Below, in pieces: positions 28,865-38,184 of a stretch of 64,000 nt of DNA. The stretch covers positions 124,001-188,000 of the forward strand of contig NZ_BMDO01000005.1 of the NCBI RefSeq assembly GCF_014635825.1, written 5' to 3'. The stretch is from Mucilaginibacter galii. Its GTDB lineage: Bacteria > Bacteroidota > Bacteroidia > Sphingobacteriales > Sphingobacteriaceae. The notes under the pieces are model-generated. The model was not told the origin of the DNA and ran no database searches. It saw nothing but the letters and a program-made list of their open reading frames with translations. Position numbers and translations under genes: made by a program. Each line of letters starts with the position of its first letter. Positions within the stretch are counted from its first letter, which is position 1.

Positions 28865-29455
28865 ATGGATAAAGTTTTAAATGAAAGGAATTTATTAGTA
28901 AGCATTGCAAATGATGACCGTAGAGCCTTCAACGAACTTTACAAGCATTACATGCATAACCTGTATCGCTATGTATATTTCGTTTGTAAGTCAACCCCGG
29001 TAACCGAGGAGGTTGTTCAAGAAATTTTTGTCAAATTATGGGTTAACCGTTCCAATTTACCCAATATTCAATTCTTTAAATCATATCTGTATCGTTCTGC
29101 CCAAAATCAGTTAACCGATCATTTACGTCGTGTAAAGCTGGAACATAAGGCCATGGAACGTATGCTAACCGCCGAAACAGAAAGTGCATTACCCTCTGAT
29201 AGTGCCATCATTTGCAACGACTTTATACAGTTAACCCGTCAGGCCATAAACCATCTACCCGCAAAACGTAAAATAATCGTAGAGCTCCGCACAGAAGATG
29301 GTTTATCGTTAGATGAGATAGCTGAACGGTTGCGGATCTCTAAATCAGTAGTCAAGAAGCAGTTATATGCCGGCATGTCTTTCGTGCGCAACTATATTCA
29401 CCACTTCGACGAACTGGTTCTTTTGCTTATTTTACTGCACTTTTATAGCCGATAA
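28865..29455 (+). CDS. ECF RNA polymerase sigma-70 factor (Bacteroidota family)
   Basis: 196 residues from the ATG at 28865; a TTG at 28838 would add nine residues that do not resemble the family. Region 2 is AFNELYKHYMHNLYRYVYFV with EEVVQEIFVKLW, and region 4 is KRKIIVELRTEDGLSLDEIAERLRISKSVVKKQL. The C-terminal helix is hydrophobic (ELVLLLILLHFYS), as in many Bacteroidota ECF factors. It is followed by a FecR-like anti-sigma gene and an STN-bearing SusC, the three-part trans-envelope signalling set, so it should drive the downstream susCD genes when substrate is bound. Confidence 0.93.
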   Translation: MDKVLNERNLLVSIANDDRRAFNELYKHYMHNLYRYVYFVCKSTPVTEEVVQEIFVKLWVNRSNLPNIQFFKSYLYRSAQNQLTDHLRRVKLEHKAMERMLTAETESALPSDSAIICNDFIQLTRQAINHLPAKRKIIVELRTEDGLSLDEIAERLRISKSVVKKQLYAGMSFVRNYIHHFDELVLLLILLHFYSR

Positions 29456-29478
29456 AATATTAAAAATAATATTTTATC
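29451..29478 (+). other. AT-only perfect hairpin across the sigma-factor stop codon
   Basis: GATAAAATATT (29451-29461) is perfectly complementary to AATATTTTATC (29468-29478) around a 6-base loop. The sigma stop codon (29453-29455) lies in the left arm and the FecR ATG is 41 bases after the hairpin. With only A/T plus the end pair it is unlikely to be a strong terminator. It may tune mRNA stability or the ratio of sigma to anti-sigma (inference). Confidence 0.5.
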
Positions 29479-29519
29479 GTTGAGGGGTTCCTTAGCCTCT
29501 CTTGTTCGTCTTAATGCAT

Positions 29520-30710
29520 ATGGACGATCAGGCCCTTAACCAATTATTAGCTAAATATTCCGCTAACCAGCTCACAGAGCAGGAACACCAGCAGTTTGTT
29601 AACTGGTTAAATACGGCACCTGAAGATGAGGTGAAAGAAGCTTTGGCTAAGGCCGGGCGTCATTTCCAAAACAGCCATGAAAATGATCCGGCTGATTATA
29701 ACGCTGTTTTCAACAGAATTGAATCAGAGCTTGATAGCATTGAAGAGGATAAGAATAGCTCAAACTACCACACCATGTGGGCGCGTAAGCTCCGTACCAT
29801 ATCGGCAGCCGCTGTATTGCTTATTGCAGCTGGGCTGGCTGTATATTTCAACATGAATAGTCCGGAATTGCGCCAGGCGCCAAAAGTCGTAGTCAAAAGA
29901 AAACCTATTGTACCCGGAACGAATAAGGCGGTATTAACGCTGGCAAACGGGCAAGCCATAGAGCTTAACAGTGCTGCCAACGGAAGGCTGGCTGTACAAA
30001 ATAATTATAGCATCGTTAAGCTGAAAGAAGGCCAGTTAGCTTACAAACCACTTGCCTCAAACGAAAAGAAAGTTATGCAGGAGGGCTTTAATACCATTAC
30101 CACGCCACGCGGTGGGCAATATCAAATAACTCTTCCCGATGGTACACGGGTTTGGCTTAACGCAGCCTCAAGTCTTAAATACCAAGCCACATTTGCCGGT
30201 AAGCAAAGACGTGTGATGTTAAACGGCGAAGCGTATTTTGAAGTGGCCAAAAATAAATTAAAGCCATTTATTGTAAGCTTTAATAATACCGAAGTTAGAG
30301 TGCTGGGTACTCATTTTAACGTGATGAGCTATAACGATGAGGCGCAAACGCATACCACCCTGCTGGAAGGTTCGGTTAATATAACTAAAGGTAAAAATAG
30401 CCAAACTATTGTACCGGGCCAGCAGGCTGCGGTAGGCGAAAATATAAAAGTTGCTTATGTTGATACTACACAAGTGGTTGGGTGGAAAAATGGGAACTTT
30501 ACTTTTGCTCACGAAAAAATAAATACCGTAATGAATAAAATTGCCCGTTGGTACGATATCGATATCGACTACCAGGGTAATATAACGCAGGAAGATTTTG
30601 TGGGCACCATACCACGTTCAAAAAACCTGGGCGAAGTTCTGCACAAACTAGAACTAACAGGCTTATTACACTTTAAAGTTAAAGAGAGGAGGGTGATTGT
30701 AATGCGATAA
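29520..30710 (+). CDS. FecR-family anti-sigma factor
   Basis: 396 residues from the ATG at 29520 (MDDQALNQLLAKYSANQLTE); an ATG six bases earlier and a TTG further upstream are possible but add little. Layout: cytoplasmic anti-sigma N-terminus (to about 90), one membrane helix (ISAAAVLLIAAGLAVYF, about 96-112), then a periplasmic FecR domain with TPRGGQYQITLPDGTRVWLN and RVMLNGEAYFEVA, and a DUF4974-like C-terminal domain (VGTIPRSKNLGEVLHKLELTG) that contacts the SusC STN domain. It sits between the sigma factor and SusC in the same direction. Confidence 0.93.
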   Translation: MDDQALNQLLAKYSANQLTEQEHQQFVNWLNTAPEDEVKEALAKAGRHFQNSHENDPADYNAVFNRIESELDSIEEDKNSSNYHTMWARKLRTISAAAVLLIAAGLAVYFNMNSPELRQAPKVVVKRKPIVPGTNKAVLTLANGQAIELNSAANGRLAVQNNYSIVKLKEGQLAYKPLASNEKKVMQEGFNTITTPRGGQYQITLPDGTRVWLNAASSLKYQATFAGKQRRVMLNGEAYFEVAKNKLKPFIVSFNNTEVRVLGTHFNVMSYNDEAQTHTTLLEGSVNITKGKNSQTIVPGQQAAVGENIKVAYVDTTQVVGWKNGNFTFAHEKINTVMNKIARWYDIDIDYQGNITQEDFVGTIPRSKNLGEVLHKLELTGLLHFKVKERRVIVMR

Positions 30711-30803
30711 ACTTTACCAAAAAGTTGCGCCATCACCTAAAGAAAAAGCCAGAGTGCTGAGAACACCCTGACCTTAATTTGGCTGCAATTGACCTACTGA
30801 TTA

Positions 30804-30826
30804 TTATAAACCAATTTATAAACCAA
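30804..30826 (+). repeat. Two tandem 11-base direct repeats before susC
   Basis: TTATAAACCAA occurs at 30804-30814 and 30816-30826, a 12-base period, ending 13 bases before the ATG at 30839. It could affect translation initiation or be an operator, or be chance in AT-rich sequence. The rest of 30711-30838 shows no gene or clear promoter. Confidence 0.35.
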
Positions 30827-30838
30827 ACTTTCAAAGAT

Positions 30839-33800
30839 ATGAATTTTTATGCTCTAAACGGGTATAGGCTTCGCGCGTATATTTATAAACCTCTGCTGGT
30901 TATGAAACTCATTGTTCTCTTTTTGGTAACGGCGCTGCTTCAGTTTTCTTTAGCAAGCAATGGCCAAAATGTGACCATGAAAATGAAGAAAGCTCCTATA
31001 GAAAAAGTATTTAAGGAGATTGAGCGCCAGTCTGGCTACCAGTTTTTATATACCCGGCAAATGCTGGAAGACACCCACCCGGTAGACGTGGTATTGAATA
31101 ATATGCCGCTTAAAGATGTATTAGAACTTTGTATCAAGGATCAGCCTATTACTTTTAAAATAGACGAAAAGATCATCATCATACAACGTAAAGTGCTCGC
31201 TGCAAATGTGAACGCACCTGTGCTGCAGGATATAACAGTAACCGGCCTGGTGACCGACGAAACCAACCAGCCGCTGCCTGCTGTAAGCGTTAAGATTAAA
31301 GGAGCCGAAGGGGGGACGCAAACATCGGTAGACGGGCGTTATTCGCTCAAAATACCTAACGGTAATCAAACCCTGGTGTTTTCATCTTTAGGTTACGTTA
31401 CTCTCGAAGTAGTAGTTGCCGACCGCACGCAGGTTAACGTGCAAATGAAAGCCGAACTGAAGTCATTAAGCGATGTAGTAGTTATAGGCTACGGACAACA
31501 GCGCAAAGGCGACGTAACCAGTTCGGTAGCCAGCGTTAAAGCCGAAAACTTTGTAAAGGCGCCTGTGTTAGATGCCGGTCAGCTTATACAGGGTAAGGTT
31601 GCAGGTTTAACGGTAGCTACGCCCAGTGGCGACCCAACATCGGGTAGCCAGATCAGGCTGCGCGGCAATAATACCCTATTTGGTGCCAATGCCGACCCTT
31701 TGGTTATTATTGACGGTGTACCCAGCAGTTTAAAATTAGTAGCTCCCGAAGATATTGAATCTATAGATGTTTTAAAAGACGGTTCGGCCGCCGCCATTTA
31801 CGGCGTTAGGGGTACTAACGGTGTAATTATTATAACCACCAAACGTGCATCGGGCCGCGTTACTAATGTAGTTGAATATAGCGGATCGGTAAGCACACAG
31901 GCTATTGCCCGTAAACTGGATATACTAACCGCACAAGATTACCGCGATCAAATAGCCGCCGGTACCCGCCTGGCATCTTATGATTTGGGAGCAAATACAG
32001 ATTGGCTCAAAGAGATTTCTAACAAGTTCCCTATTACCAATGTACATAACCTCACCTTTAGAGGAGGTAGCAGCAAAACCAATTACCTGGCAACAGTAAA
32101 CTACAGGTACTTGAATGGTATCTTCCAAAAGTCTAATAACTCAACGCTTACCGCCCGGGCCGACATCAATCACATGATGTTTGATGACAAGGTGAAGGTA
32201 AATATTGGCATTTTACAGCAGAACAACCGGTACACCCAAACCGGCGATGGTATTAGTTACAACGGGTATGTTTACCGCCAGGCGCTAATCCGTAATCCAA
32301 CTTCGCCTTTGTATGATGCCAACGGTCATTATTTTGAAGAACCCAACAACTTTGAATATGATAACCCCGTAGGACGTTTATATGAAAGTAGCGGCTTAAA
32401 CCAAAATACTACGCAAAGGCTTAACGGATCTATCACGTATAATCCAATTCCCGATTTACGTTTGAATGCGCTGGCATCCTACACTAAATTCACCTCTAAC
32501 GGCGGGTATGCAGAATCTAAGTATCATATCTCCAACATCCGTGATAAGCTAAACGGCTATGCAGCCGTAGGAAGCTTGCAAAATATTGACCGCCTGGTTG
32601 AACTAACTGCACAGTATTCTAAAAAGTTGGGCGATCATAGCTTTACATTATTAGGCGGTTACCGTTACCAGGATAATAACTCATTCAGTTTTTCTGAACG
32701 TAATTATGATTTTCCTACGGATCAGTTTAGTTATTACCAAATTCAGCAGGGTCGTGGCGCTGGTCGTGCACTCGCTGACTTACTAAGCAGTGGTTACAGT
32801 GAAAATAACCTTATTGGCTTATTTAGCCGCTTAACTTATAATTATAAAGATAAATACCTGTTATTAGCCAGTATTGTACGCGAGGGCGCCAGTCAGCTAT
32901 ATGGTGCAAAAAGACCCTACGGTAATTTTCCTTCCGTATCGGTAGGATGGCGCATTACCAAGGAAGATTTCATGAAGAACCAGACCTTGTTTGATGATCT
33001 GAAATTACGTGCCGGATATGGTGTTACCGGTAACCAGCCAAATGGCGGTTTTAGGGCGGTTGCCTTACTGGGTTATGGTGCCAATGTTTACTCGAACGGA
33101 AATTGGATACAAACACTAATTCCTACACAAAACCCTAACCCTGCATTGCGTTGGGAAGAAAAGCGTGAAACTAACCTGGGTTTAGATTTCAGTATGTTTA
33201 AAGGGGTAGTTAGCGGTACGGTTGATGTGTACAAACGTAGCTATAACGGCTTGTTATATGATTACCAGGTGCCAAGTCCGCCCAACTTGTTCCCGAGTAC
33301 GCGTGCCAATGTCGGTACCATGGAAAATAAGGGCTTAGAGGTATTAGTCAATGTTGTTCCTGTAAAAACCAAAAACTTTGAGTGGACCACCAGCTTCAAC
33401 TTTTCTACCAATACCAATAAATTGATAAGCCTTTCAAATGACCTCTACAAGGCAACCAGCAATTATTTTACAACAGGCAACACCGGGCCGCCGGCCACCA
33501 CATTTACCAACATTGTACGTGTAGGCGAAAATATTGGTAACTTTTACGGTTTTAAAGTTACAGGCGTAACCGCCGACGGCCGTTGGATCTATGAAGGCCG
33601 TAATGGCGAGGCTGTTCAATATGACCAGTTTAACCATGCTTTTGAAGATAAAAAGGTTTTGGGCAATGGTATACCTAAAATGACCGGTGGCTGGAATAAT
33701 AACTTCCGCTACAAGGCTATAGACTTAGCGGTAACCATGCGAGGTGCTTTTGATTACCAGATACTCAACTTTCAGCGCATGTATTATGAAAACACAGGCA

Positions 33801-34138
33801 TCCAGAATTATAACCGCTTAAAATCGGCTTACGATCCGGTGTTTGGTACAGCTGTGCTTAACGCCAACATGCCGGTAGAGTTCAATAGCTACTATGTAGA
33901 GAATGGCACTTTCTGGAAAATAGACAATATCGTTTTAGGCTACACCTTCGATCATTTGAAAAGCAAATATTTTAAAGGTGCCCGTTTATTTGTTTCCACA
34001 CTTAACACATTTACCATAACAGGCTATAAAGGTATAGACCCTGAAGTGAACTGGAGTGGCTTGGCGCCTGGTAACGACAGCCGCGATAAATATCCAACTG
34101 CCCGCACATTTACCGTAGGCTTTTCTGTAAATCTTTAA
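30839..34138 (+). CDS. SusC/RagA-family TonB-dependent receptor with STN signalling domain
   Basis: 1099 residues from the ATG at 30839 (MNFYALNGYRLRAYIYKPLL); the longer reading from an upstream TTG is less likely. Order: signal segment (VMKLIVLFLVTALLQFSLAS), STN/secretin domain (about 45-100: KKAPIEKVFKEIERQSGYQFLY), carboxypeptidase-regulatory-like domain (VTGLVTDETNQPLPAVSVKIKG), plug (SDVVVIGYGQQRKGDVTSSV through PLVIIDGVPSSL, ESIDVLKDGSAAAIYGVRGTNG), then a 22-strand barrel. The STN domain lets it signal to FecR. It is followed 11 bases later by SusD, and together they bind and import oligosaccharides across the outer membrane. Confidence 0.95.
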   Translation: MNFYALNGYRLRAYIYKPLLVMKLIVLFLVTALLQFSLASNGQNVTMKMKKAPIEKVFKEIERQSGYQFLYTRQMLEDTHPVDVVLNNMPLKDVLELCIKDQPITFKIDEKIIIIQRKVLAANVNAPVLQDITVTGLVTDETNQPLPAVSVKIKGAEGGTQTSVDGRYSLKIPNGNQTLVFSSLGYVTLEVVVADRTQVNVQMKAELKSLSDVVVIGYGQQRKGDVTSSVASVKAENFVKAPVLDAGQLIQGKVAGLTVATPSGDPTSGSQIRLRGNNTLFGANADPLVIIDGVPSSLKLVAPEDIESIDVLKDGSAAAIYGVRGTNGVIIITTKRASGRVTNVVEYSGSVSTQAIARKLDILTAQDYRDQIAAGTRLASYDLGANTDWLKEISNKFPITNVHNLTFRGGSSKTNYLATVNYRYLNGIFQKSNNSTLTARADINHMMFDDKVKVNIGILQQNNRYTQTGDGISYNGYVYRQALIRNPTSPLYDANGHYFEEPNNFEYDNPVGRLYESSGLNQNTTQRLNGSITYNPIPDLRLNALASYTKFTSNGGYAESKYHISNIRDKLNGYAAVGSLQNIDRLVELTAQYSKKLGDHSFTLLGGYRYQDNNSFSFSERNYDFPTDQFSYYQIQQGRGAGRALADLLSSGYSENNLIGLFSRLTYNYKDKYLLLASIVREGASQLYGAKRPYGNFPSVSVGWRITKEDFMKNQTLFDDLKLRAGYGVTGNQPNGGFRAVALLGYGANVYSNGNWIQTLIPTQNPNPALRWEEKRETNLGLDFSMFKGVVSGTVDVYKRSYNGLLYDYQVPSPPNLFPSTRANVGTMENKGLEVLVNVVPVKTKNFEWTTSFNFSTNTNKLISLSNDLYKATSNYFTTGNTGPPATTFTNIVRVGENIGNFYGFKVTGVTADGRWIYEGRNGEAVQYDQFNHAFEDKKVLGNGIPKMTGGWNNNFRYKAIDLAVTMRGAFDYQILNFQRMYYENTGIQNYNRLKSAYDPVFGTAVLNANMPVEFNSYYVENGTFWKIDNIVLGYTFDHLKSKYFKGARLFVSTLNTFTITGYKGIDPEVNWSGLAPGNDSRDKYPTARTFTVGFSVNL

Positions 34139-34149
34139 TTGATTTAGTT

Positions 34150-35784
34150 ATGAGAACAAAACATATTTTATCCGGTAGCTTTTTAATTATTGTCTTTATG
34201 ACAATAATAGCTTCCTGTACTAAGTTAGATGATAAAAATTATACTGCATTCATTCAAAGCCAGTTTACGCCAACCACGTCAGATGTGGCGGCACTGGTAG
34301 GTGCTGGGTACATTTACTGGCGGCCTTTAATGCTGGGCCGCAGCAATAACTCTGTATTTCGTACCAATGAAATATCGAGCGATGAAGCCGTTATACCGGC
34401 CCGCCCTAATGGTTGGGTAGATAATGGTATTTACCGTCGCATGCACGAACATAAATGGACTTCGGACGAAGATAATTCTTACCAGATCTGGAACAACGCA
34501 TATGGTGGTATAACCTCGTGTAACCGGGTTTTATATCAAATACAATCGGGATTAATACCGATAACCACAGGTAAAGATGCTGTTGTAGCTGAACTTAGAG
34601 CATTGCGTGCCTCTTATTACTACGAGCTTTGCGATATTTTTGGAAGTGTACCTATTGTTGACAAATTTGATGTCCCGGCTGGTTTCTTGCCGGCTCAAAG
34701 CACCCGCGCACAGGTATATGCTTTTATAGTAAAAGAGCTTACCGAAAGCCTGCCCAATTTAAGTAAAGATAAAAGTGTGGCAACCTATGGAAAGTTTAAC
34801 TACTGGGCAGCCTCAGCATTACTTGCAAAAATGTATTTAAATGCACAGGTTTACACCGGTAACGCAGCTTATACACAATGTATAACGGTTTGTAATGAAA
34901 TTATAAACAGCAATTTATACAGTTTAGAGGCTAACCAAAAAAGCGTGTTCTTAGCCAATAATGAAGGATCGAAAGAAATCATATTTGCAATACCTTTCGA
35001 CGATAAGTTTACACCCAATGATGCCGATGCTTTCACCCTGCACATGGAAACCCTGCAGCCCGAAAATCAGGCCACTTATAACTTTAAAAATTCGCCATGG
35101 GGAGGTATTTGTGCCATACCGCAATTCATCAGTACGTTTGATACGGAAGATACCCGCCTGAAAGAAAACTATGTTCAGGGGCAACAATATACTGCCGCCG
35201 GTGGTATATTGGTGGGTACCATAGGTGCAAGCAACGGCAAGCCACTGATTTACATCAACGAGCTTCCAGGTGTCGATCAATCCGACGAGGTGCATGGTTA
35301 CCGCTTGGGTAAGTATGAGTTTCAAACCGGTGCATTGGTAGGCATGAGCAACGATTTTCCGATGCTACGCTACGCCGATATACTGATGATGAAGGCCGAA
35401 TGCTTATTGCGTACAGGTGATGCCACCGGCGCAGCAACTATCGTTACGCAAGTAAGGCAGCGGTCGTTTGCCAACAATCCGGCTAAGGCCACGGTTACCG
35501 GCGCCCAATTACAGCAAGGCAGTGTTTACAATTATGGTTTACGCAACCACCTCACCTCTACAACCGAAGGCGGAGCCGATATTCAGTATGGTCGCTTTTT
35601 GGATGAACTGGGTTGGGAGTTCAATACTGAGGGCCGCCGTCGGCAAGATATGATCAGGTTTGGGGTGTTTACCAAAAAATCTTGGTTGTCGCACAGCCCT
35701 AACGGCGATTACCGTACGCTGTTAGCTATACCGCGGGCCGAAATTGCCAAAAACCCTAATATAAAACAGAATACAGGTTATTAA
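34150..35784 (+). CDS. SusD/RagB-family glycan-binding lipoprotein
   Basis: 544 residues with lipoprotein signal (LSGSFLIIVFMTIIASCTKLDD, lipobox IASC). The helical TPR-like SusD core is visible: WNNAYGGITSCNRVL, AELRALRASYYYELCDIFGSVPIV, YGKFNYWAASALLAKMYLNA, and the late MLRYADILMMKAECLLRTGD with EFNTEGRRRQDMIRFG. It covers the SusC barrel at the surface and selects ligand. A perfect hairpin lies just after the stop, before the glycosidase genes. Confidence 0.95.
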   Translation: MRTKHILSGSFLIIVFMTIIASCTKLDDKNYTAFIQSQFTPTTSDVAALVGAGYIYWRPLMLGRSNNSVFRTNEISSDEAVIPARPNGWVDNGIYRRMHEHKWTSDEDNSYQIWNNAYGGITSCNRVLYQIQSGLIPITTGKDAVVAELRALRASYYYELCDIFGSVPIVDKFDVPAGFLPAQSTRAQVYAFIVKELTESLPNLSKDKSVATYGKFNYWAASALLAKMYLNAQVYTGNAAYTQCITVCNEIINSNLYSLEANQKSVFLANNEGSKEIIFAIPFDDKFTPNDADAFTLHMETLQPENQATYNFKNSPWGGICAIPQFISTFDTEDTRLKENYVQGQQYTAAGGILVGTIGASNGKPLIYINELPGVDQSDEVHGYRLGKYEFQTGALVGMSNDFPMLRYADILMMKAECLLRTGDATGAATIVTQVRQRSFANNPAKATVTGAQLQQGSVYNYGLRNHLTSTTEGGADIQYGRFLDELGWEFNTEGRRRQDMIRFGVFTKKSWLSHSPNGDYRTLLAIPRAEIAKNPNIKQNTGY

Positions 35785-35807
35785 ATATAGCTGAACATCT
35801 AACCATC

Positions 35808-35839
35808 AATCAACCGGTAAAGTAGTTTACCGGTTGATT
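35808..35839 (+). terminator. Perfect 14-bp hairpin between susD and the GH31 gene
   Basis: AATCAACCGGTAAA (35808-35821) pairs without mismatch to TTTACCGGTTGATT (35826-35839) around a 4-base loop. It lies 23 bases after the susD stop and 14 before the GH31 ATG. No long T run follows, so it may act as a partial terminator or as a 3'-end stabilising structure that keeps susCD mRNA more abundant than the enzymes downstream. Confidence 0.7.
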
Positions 35840-35853
35840 TAAATAATATACAT

Positions 35854-38184
35854 ATGTATCTAAAGCATCGCCTATTGTTAGGCACCTTCTTCTTATTCAG
35901 CCTGCAGGCGTTTGCTCAATCATACCAGCGTACATCTTTAGGTGTAAAGGCCACTATTCAATCTATGAACGTGGAGGTGCAGTTTTATTCGCCTCGTATT
36001 GTACGGGTATTAAAATCACCGGAAGGGGTTGCTGTAAAAAGGGAAAGCTTATCGGTAATTAAATTGCCGCAGCAAGTACCATTGACCGTTAGCGAGCAAA
36101 ATAACATAGTTACCTTAAAAAGTGAATTATCGGTGGTGCAGTTAAACCTTTCTACAGGAAAAGTTGCCTTTGCAGATCTAAGCGCATCACCGCTATTTAC
36201 CGAAAAGGATTACGGGGCGCAGTTTACCCCGATTAAAGATGCCGATAACGCAACTTATGCAGTAAGGCAAGCATTTTTGCTCAATAAGGATGAAGTGATA
36301 TACGGCTTGGGGCAACAACAAAACGGCAAGCTTAACCAGCGTGGCCAAAAAGTATACCTAAAGCAGGAAAACACCCGCGTATGTATTCCTTTCTTTCAGT
36401 CGGTTAAAGGATACGGTATTTTTTGGGATAATTACTCACCCACTACATTTAGCGATAATGTACAGGAAACATCTTTTGATTCGGAAGTAGGCACCTGTCT
36501 CGATTATTACTTCATGTATGGTGGAAGTGCCGATGGGGTAGTTGCGCAAATGCGCGATCTTACCGGCCAGGCACCTATGATGCCGATGTGGGTATATGGT
36601 TTCAGCCAGTCGCGCGAGCGTTACAAAACCCAGTTTGAGTTAATGGATGTGGTTAAAAAGTACAGGGCGCTTAAAATACCGCTTGATGGTATTGTACAAG
36701 ACTGGCAATATTGGGGAAAGGATAATAACTGGAACGCCATGAGTTTCGACTCAACCACTTTTCCAAGGCCTCAAAACATGGTAGATAGTGTGCATAATTT
36801 AAAGGCCCACTTGTTTATTGTGTCATGGCCTGGTTTTGCACCTCAAACCAAGCAATACCAGGAGTTTAAAAGCAAAAACATGCTTATTAACTTTGATACC
36901 TGGCCACCTAATGCCAACACAAAGCCGTATGATGTTTATAACCCGCAAGCCAGGGATATTTACTGGAGCTATTTAAACAAAGGTGTATTTTCTTTAGGCA
37001 TTGATGCCTGGTGGCTCGATTCAACTGAGCCCGATCATATTAATATCAAGGAAAGAGATTATGACCAGCCTACCTTTTTAGGCACTTATCGCAGCGTACA
37101 TAATGCCTTCCCGCTAATGCATACCAAGGGTGTGTATGACCATCAACGTGCTACTTCTTCGGCCAAGCGTGTTATTTTACTCACCCGTTCGGCATTTGCC
37201 GGTCAGCAGCGCTACAGCGCTAATACCTGGAGCGGCGATGTATCTTCTAACTGGCCTACCTTTAAGAGGCAAATACCTGCGGCGGTTAACTTTTCGCTTA
37301 CCGGCTTGCCTTATTGGAATGCCGATATAGGCGGATTTTTTGCAGGCAGCTTTGTTAAGGGCGGCGGCGCTAAAAATCCCGACTTTCAGGAGCTATACGT
37401 ACGCTGGATGCAGTTTGCAACCTTTACTCCAATGATGCGCTCACACGGTACCGATATTCCACGTGAGATCTACCAGTTCGGTACCCGCGGCGATTGGGCA
37501 TTTGATGTACAGGAAAAGTTTATTAATATGCGTTACCATTTGCTGCCTTACCTGTATTCAACAGCATGGAATGTAACTCATAATGCTGGTTCTATCATCC
37601 GCTCGTTGTATTCTTCATTTGGCGCCGATAAGCAAGGATATGAAAACAACACCGAATTTATGTTTGGCCCATCGTTCCTGGTTTCGCCGGTAACAGAAAA
37701 AGGATCCAAAACCCAATCGGTTTATTTGCCGGCCGGCGCTACCTGGTTTAATTTCTGGACGGGTGAAAAATATGAGGGTGGTAAAAGCATCAATCAGGAA
37801 ACGCCTATAGAAATTGTACCATTGTATGTAAAAGCAGGATCTATAATTCCATGGGGTCCTGAGGTGCAGTATGCTGCCGAAAAGAAATGGGATAACTTGG
37901 AAATACGCATTTATGCAGGTGCAAATGGCGAATTTACCCTTTACGAAGATGAAGGCGATAATTACAATTACGAAAAAGGCGCTTACACCGAAACTACCTT
38001 TAAGTGGGATGATGCTCAACGCAGTTTAACTATATTGGATAAAAAAGGTAGCTTTAAAGGTATGATAGGAGGCCGTAAATTCAACCTCGTATTGGTGAAA
38101 ACTAAAAACGGTGCGGGTAACCAATTAAGCAAGGCCGCTAAAGTAATTACTTACAAGGGCAAACAACAAGTTGTAAAACTATGA
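35854..38184 (+). CDS. Glycoside hydrolase family 31 (alpha-xylosidase/alpha-glucosidase type)
   Basis: 776 residues with signal peptide (LGTFFLFSLQAFAQ). N-terminal beta-sandwich with YGLGQQQNGKLNQRGQ and SVKGYGIFWDNY; TIM barrel with LDGIVQDWQYWG; nucleophile Asp389 in GIDAWWLDSTEPDH; acid/base Asp462 in NTWSGDVSSNWPTF; then IGGFFAGSF, PMMRSHGTD, and the C-terminal DUF5110 domain (GANGEFTLYEDEGDNYNYEKG). The WWLDSTEPD form is typical of bacterial alpha-xylosidase-like members rather than classic alpha-glucosidases, but specificity is an inference. It overlaps the next gene by four bases (ATGA), so the two are translationally coupled. Confidence 0.92.
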   Translation: MYLKHRLLLGTFFLFSLQAFAQSYQRTSLGVKATIQSMNVEVQFYSPRIVRVLKSPEGVAVKRESLSVIKLPQQVPLTVSEQNNIVTLKSELSVVQLNLSTGKVAFADLSASPLFTEKDYGAQFTPIKDADNATYAVRQAFLLNKDEVIYGLGQQQNGKLNQRGQKVYLKQENTRVCIPFFQSVKGYGIFWDNYSPTTFSDNVQETSFDSEVGTCLDYYFMYGGSADGVVAQMRDLTGQAPMMPMWVYGFSQSRERYKTQFELMDVVKKYRALKIPLDGIVQDWQYWGKDNNWNAMSFDSTTFPRPQNMVDSVHNLKAHLFIVSWPGFAPQTKQYQEFKSKNMLINFDTWPPNANTKPYDVYNPQARDIYWSYLNKGVFSLGIDAWWLDSTEPDHINIKERDYDQPTFLGTYRSVHNAFPLMHTKGVYDHQRATSSAKRVILLTRSAFAGQQRYSANTWSGDVSSNWPTFKRQIPAAVNFSLTGLPYWNADIGGFFAGSFVKGGGAKNPDFQELYVRWMQFATFTPMMRSHGTDIPREIYQFGTRGDWAFDVQEKFINMRYHLLPYLYSTAWNVTHNAGSIIRSLYSSFGADKQGYENNTEFMFGPSFLVSPVTEKGSKTQSVYLPAGATWFNFWTGEKYEGGKSINQETPIEIVPLYVKAGSIIPWGPEVQYAAEKKWDNLEIRIYAGANGEFTLYEDEGDNYNYEKGAYTETTFKWDDAQRSLTILDKKGSFKGMIGGRKFNLVLVKTKNGAGNQLSKAAKVITYKGKQQVVKL

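Noticed and set aside
30779-30838. TTG start adding 20 residues to SusC
   Set aside because: The added residues (hydrophobic, Ile/Asn-rich) precede a typical SusC N-terminus and would bury its signal segment.
34951-35325. 124-codon frame opposite susD
   Set aside because: Antisense shadow of a well-supported SusD gene with no start context or family match.
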